From a virus, in IMG/VR virus record IMGVR_UViG_3300009502_002955, positions 1-44,647 of that record: a stretch of DNA of 44,647 bases; one strand, given 5' to 3'. Shown here piece by piece: positions 41,842 through 44,647 of this stretch; position 1 is the first letter of the stretch, and each line of letters begins with the position of its first letter. The translations under genes were made by a program, and so were the position numbers. The notes under the pieces are model-generated. The model saw only the letters and a list, made by a program, of their open reading frames with translations. It was not told the origin of the DNA and did no database searches.

Positions 41842-42255
41842 TTACTTGTTGATGGAAAGCGGATGCTTTGGAGATACCTGTACCTGATCATCAGGATTGA
41901 TGACTCCTTCTACCTGTACCTGTCCTGATTTAATCAAATCGATCAGGTACCGGGCGCGGGCTTCGGCCTCGCTGGTGAAAGTCTTCCACTTTTCATCACT
42001 CATCTGCACCTTGAAGTATCTGTTTAGATATTTGTGGACCTTCATTTCATTGAAAAAACCGAAAGGAATCATGTGTCCTAGTTCGGTGACGTTGTAGGCA
42101 GGATATCCGGTCTTGTACGGCTCGAGTTTATCTTTGAGGACAAATCTTTTCTGCCCGGGGATAAGTTGCCAGTACTGTGATGCTTTCCAACGGATTCCCA
42201 GATCACCGATGGCTTTTGATGTTTCGGGAAATGTATAATTGAGAATTTTATTCAT
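41842..42255 (-). CDS. hypothetical early protein
   Basis: A 137-residue protein containing WKASQYWQLIPGQKRFVLKD and FGFFNEMKVHKYLNRYFKVQ. Overlaps the upstream gene as ATGA and lies 23 nt before the primase gene. Not recognised; probably a replication accessory by position. Confidence 0.65.
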   Translation of the reverse strand: MNKILNYTFPETSKAIGDLGIRWKASQYWQLIPGQKRFVLKDKLEPYKTGYPAYNVTELGHMIPFGFFNEMKVHKYLNRYFKVQMSDEKWKTFTSEAEARARYLIDLIKSGQVQVEGVINPDDQVQVSPKHPLSINK

Positions 42256-42740
42256 AATTCAGATTCGGTTTTAGCTTGGATTTTTGTTTGTGGATAGTTC
42301 TTCAGTTCCCTTTTGCAGAACACGATCATGTCAATGAGCTTGCTCTCGCTGGATGAATGGGATGGGTTGCCAGGTGTCGGGAGGATCCTGCGCATGTCTT
42401 CCTCCAGGACAAGGATCACCTTGCATATCTCCTCGAGCTTTTTATCTGCAAGCCACTGATTATATTTCGAGCAACGATCAAGGGAGGCGATTTTTGTTTC
42501 CGTACGGTAAAAATCATGGTGACCGGTTTCGAACAACACCCTTGCGTGTGCAACGTATTTTGAGAACAAAAGCAGTATATAGCTGCGTTTGCTGGAAAGA
42601 ACATATTTATCAGCATCACGCCGGTCGGTAAAGTTCCCCCGGTCCGTTTTGGTACCATGGCCGAGATCCCACCGCATTTCAAATGAGACAATGCCCGTTT
42701 TCGGGCACACGTCGAATGTTTTCACTTCGAACATCTGCAT
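42252..42740 (-). CDS. hypothetical early protein
   Basis: A 162-residue protein, largely helical, with LFETGHHDFYRTETKIASLD and IDMIVFCKRELKNYPQTKIQ. No known motif. Part of the early operon running from the LuxR-type regulator to the primase. Confidence 0.6.
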   Translation of the reverse strand: MQMFEVKTFDVCPKTGIVSFEMRWDLGHGTKTDRGNFTDRRDADKYVLSSKRSYILLLFSKYVAHARVLFETGHHDFYRTETKIASLDRCSKYNQWLADKKLEEICKVILVLEEDMRRILPTPGNPSHSSSESKLIDMIVFCKRELKNYPQTKIQAKTESEL

Positions 42741-42743
42741 AGG

Positions 42744-42989
42744 TTATGAATTATGACGTTTTAGTAGTTCTGTATTGATGGCAATAATCAATTCACTAAG
42801 GCGTGTAAGTTTTTCTTTAGAAGAAAGCTCATGAATCTGCTGATTTCCGGGGAATGGACGATCATAATGTTCTATATCGTCAATAACCTGATCCATATTT
42901 GATCGAATTTCTTTTTCCCTGGCATAATATGACTGACAGGTTAAAATCAGATCGGGATCACTCATTAAAGAAAAGGTTGTATGGCTCAT
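42744..42989 (-). CDS. small hypothetical early protein
   Basis: An 81-residue protein from ATG 42989, helical, with YYAREKEIRSNMDQVIDDIE. The longer frame to 43055 runs back into the previous gene and is not preferred. Confidence 0.6.
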   Translation of the reverse strand: MSHTTFSLMSDPDLILTCQSYYAREKEIRSNMDQVIDDIEHYDRPFPGNQQIHELSSKEKLTRLSELIIAINTELLKRHNS

Positions 42990-43002
42990 ATTTTTTGTTT
43001 TT

Positions 43003-43302
43003 TTACCTGGCGAGGTCTTCTTCTTCCGGATGGATTGGCCGGGGTTTGGAAGCAAGTTCCCTGCTCTTGCGGTGCAGGGAACTTGCGAAGCGTTTTTGCG
43101 CTTCGTTTAAATCAAATTTTTTCCCGTTTTCATTATGAAATGACTCATGGGCAGTAGGTGATCGGATCATAGGGTCGTTTGTGCTGATGCTTTCAACTGA
43201 ATCCGCAGAGTCTTGAACCGGTCCAGTTTCCTGGGCATTAAAGCCAAACAGGTCAAGTTGGGTTGGATCCGGAGTTTCCGGTCCATTTGGGATGATATCC
43301 AT
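43003..43302 (-). CDS. small hypothetical early protein
   Basis: A 99-residue acidic, mostly disordered protein (TPDPTQLDLFGFNAQE). QLDLFGF resembles a beta-clamp-binding motif (QxxLF), a plausible link to the host replisome, but this rests on one short match. The start overlaps the regulator stop as TAATG. Confidence 0.6.
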   Translation of the reverse strand: MDIIPNGPETPDPTQLDLFGFNAQETGPVQDSADSVESISTNDPMIRSPTAHESFHNENGKKFDLNEAQKRFASSLHRKSRELASKPRPIHPEEEDLAR

Positions 43303-43856
43303 TATAAAAGATTATTTTGTCCGGCGAATGATGCGATGCCCGCCCTGGTATAGCAACCAAGTTTGCGGGAGATGTGCTTGAGTTGTGTGTCAACGGTGAA
43401 TTTTGACCGGTGAGAAGTGTTTGCGATCATTTTGTTGCTGTGATCATGGGCAACCTCCCGGATCAGTTCAGCTTCGCGGTTGGTGATTGAGCCATGAACG
43501 GCTGCAGGGAATTTGCAGAGCAAACCATCGGCGGAGCATGGCCGGTTTCCACATTCCCAGTACTCGGTATTCAGGATCCCGTCGGAGGTGATATCGGCCT
43601 GTTTGGTAAAATCCCCAAACTGGCAATGGATAAACTGTTTGATCTGTTCGATCGGGTCCTTGATGCCAAGGATTTCCAACCCTTTCAATACTTTCGGATC
43701 ATTGTCCATTACATCGCGCAACCTGGCGGCCAGGGCGACGTCAAGTTCACAAAAAAGGCGTTGGTGTCCATCTTCGACGAACTGGATTTCCCCGTTCAGC
43801 AGAAAGAACTCAATGCCGGCAATCATGGCTTCTGGAATTGTTGTTGACTTTTTCAT
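43302..43856 (-). CDS. LuxR-type HTH regulator with Cys cluster
   Basis: A 184-residue protein. The C-terminal 60 residues are a LuxR/GerE HTH: SITNREAELIREVAHDHSNK, then TVDTQLKHISRKLGCYTRAG. The N-terminal part has C-x4-C and a later C (CGNRPC...LLC), possibly a metal site. No receiver domain. It is the first large gene after the early promoter, suggesting an early or middle transcription regulator. Confidence 0.75.
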   Translation of the reverse strand: MKKSTTIPEAMIAGIEFFLLNGEIQFVEDGHQRLFCELDVALAARLRDVMDNDPKVLKGLEILGIKDPIEQIKQFIHCQFGDFTKQADITSDGILNTEYWECGNRPCSADGLLCKFPAAVHGSITNREAELIREVAHDHSNKMIANTSHRSKFTVDTQLKHISRKLGCYTRAGIASFAGQNNLL

Positions 43857-43878
43857 GTGTGTGTGGTTTGGATATAAT

Positions 43879-44121
43879 TCAGGATTGAATTATTCGGTTT
43901 TCAAGGCTAGCCTGATAGTCGCTATATTCCTCCAGGTATGCAATGGCTTCTTCGATAATGATGGTATTGTACCTTCTATCATCCGGATTGAAAACAGCCT
44001 GGATATACCGCAATGAAAACATCAGGTGGGGTGGTTTATTGAAGATCCTGAGCTGGATCGTCTTGGCGCTTCCGGAAGGAAGCTTTTGGGCAAGTTTTTT
44101 AAGTATCTTCTTATCTATCAC
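43879..44121 (-). CDS. small early protein, Cro-position
   Basis: An 80-residue protein from GTG 44121. The frame extends to 44211, but that would cover the promoter and operators. The sequence KKILKKLAQKLPSGSAKTIQ and LRYIQAVFNPDDRRYNTIII suggests a small DNA-binding protein. It is the first gene to the left of the operator region and faces the repressor gene, the place of Cro in lambda-like switches. Confidence 0.6.
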   Translation of the reverse strand: MIDKKILKKLAQKLPSGSAKTIQLRIFNKPPHLMFSLRYIQAVFNPDDRRYNTIIIEEAIAYLEEYSDYQASLENRIIQS

Positions 44122-44179
44122 GTTAAATGGGTATTTACTTTGTGCGTTTATTGTGTTATATTTGTTCGTAATCAGGCCG

Positions 44180-44245
44180 CAAATATAAAGTATATTTATC
44201 ACCAAAGGCAAGTATATTTATCATTTTAAGTAATATTTTTTATCA
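44180..44245. promoter_or_regulatory. immunity-type operator/promoter region
   Basis: AAGTATATTTATCA occurs at 44188-44201 and 44210-44223, a 22-bp period, with a degenerate third copy at 44228-44245. The first repeat touches the minus-strand -7 box TATATTTG (44180-44187). A repressor bound here would block early minus-strand transcription. Likely bound by the XRE protein encoded to the right. Confidence 0.7.
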
Positions 44246-44272
44246 ATCTAAATAATAATAACGCCTAACTGA

Positions 44273-44647
44273 GTGGACTTCAATAAGATATTTGAGGAAA
44301 TTAAAAAAAGAAGGTTTACTTTCCGATCCGTTGCTCAAAGTGTTGGAATTTCGGAGCCTGGTCTAAGGGGTACCATAAAAAACGGCACTCTTAAAATAGA
44401 AGACCTGGAACTAATTTCGAAGAAAATAGAAGTTCCAATGACTTACTGGTGGGAAGATGAACCTCTTCAAGTTAAGGACCGGGAAATTGAGTTTGATATC
44501 GGGAAAAGTGTAGGGATGAAACCCTTAATAAAGGAGAATAAGGAGTTAAAGAATCGTGTAAAGCTTCTTGAAATGACCCTTGAAAACCTGAATGATCAGA
44601 TAAATGATATGAAACAAAAAACAGGTTATCGCAAAGCACATACCTAA
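44273..44647 (+). CDS. XRE-family repressor-like protein
   Basis: A 124-residue protein starting at GTG 44273. Residues about 1-55 are an HTH: RSVAQSVGISEPGLRGTIKN, then KIEDLELISKKIEVPM. The rest is a leucine-zipper-like coiled coil (about 85-117), suited to dimerisation. There is no S24 autoprotease, so induction cannot work by RecA-stimulated self-cleavage. The BRO antirepressor at the left end offers an alternative. The stop codon coincides with the end of the window. Confidence 0.8.
   Translation: MDFNKIFEEIKKRRFTFRSVAQSVGISEPGLRGTIKNGTLKIEDLELISKKIEVPMTYWWEDEPLQVKDREIEFDIGKSVGMKPLIKENKELKNRVKLLEMTLENLNDQINDMKQKTGYRKAHT

Overview
The window is the left part of an integrated, temperate, long-tailed (siphovirus-like) phage in a Bacteroidota chromosome. 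Host DNA covers only about the first 1.04 kb: the GTPase gene era on the minus strand, then an initiator tRNA-fMet gene on the plus strand. The phage starts just after the tRNA 3' end with a tyrosine integrase, which makes the tRNA the probable attachment site. No second copy of the tRNA end lies in the window, so the right end of the prophage is beyond 44647. The Bacteroidota assignment rests on the era sequence, -7 boxes of the form TAnnTTTG, frequent absence of Shine-Dalgarno sequences, and family resemblance of many phage genes. All family assignments come from reading the sequence, not from searches.

Layout, left to right. 1.1-4.7 kb: integrase, a BRO-type antirepressor, three small coupled genes and an AT-rich lipoprotein gene. 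4.8-18.1 kb: tail genes (tip or hub protein, small membrane protein, GH16 glycanase, two secreted-type fibre proteins, distal tail protein, tape measure). 18.3-19.9 kb: lysis cassette of holin, GH24 endolysin and a probable unimolecular spanin. 19.9-24.0 kb: connector-region genes and the portal. 24.1-26.7 kb: an accessory module (unknown coiled-coil protein, ArdC-N-like protein, RadC-like protein) in which each gene is preceded by a copy of a repeated leader of about 320 bp. 26.9-30.9 kb: large and small terminase, a PLD-like protein and two linked small genes. 31.0-36.1 kb: tail-tube candidate, major capsid protein, S49 prohead protease, two further genes. 36.1-36.8 kb: non-coding region with CGTGC iterons. 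36.8-37.3 kb: remains of a convergent restriction-modification pair. 37.4-44.6 kb: primase-helicase, small early genes, a LuxR-type regulator, and an early promoter facing an XRE repressor across repeated operators.

The strongest regulatory pattern is a set of seven minus-strand late promoters, GTCCTTT (one GACCTTT), exactly 20 bp, then TAnn(T/N)TTG. They sit in front of separate late units, several directly after an intrinsic terminator. In four of them the start codon begins 4 nt after the -7 box, which predicts leaderless mRNAs.

Other items worth a second look: Sec-type signal peptides on virion proteins, including the capsid precursor; tandem repeat domains on the capsid shared with its neighbour; two structured leaders in the lysogeny region (a pseudoknot before the antirepressor gene and a three-way junction before the small operon); a G10 tract that splits a zinc-ribbon gene; and a possible -1 frameshift at A8.
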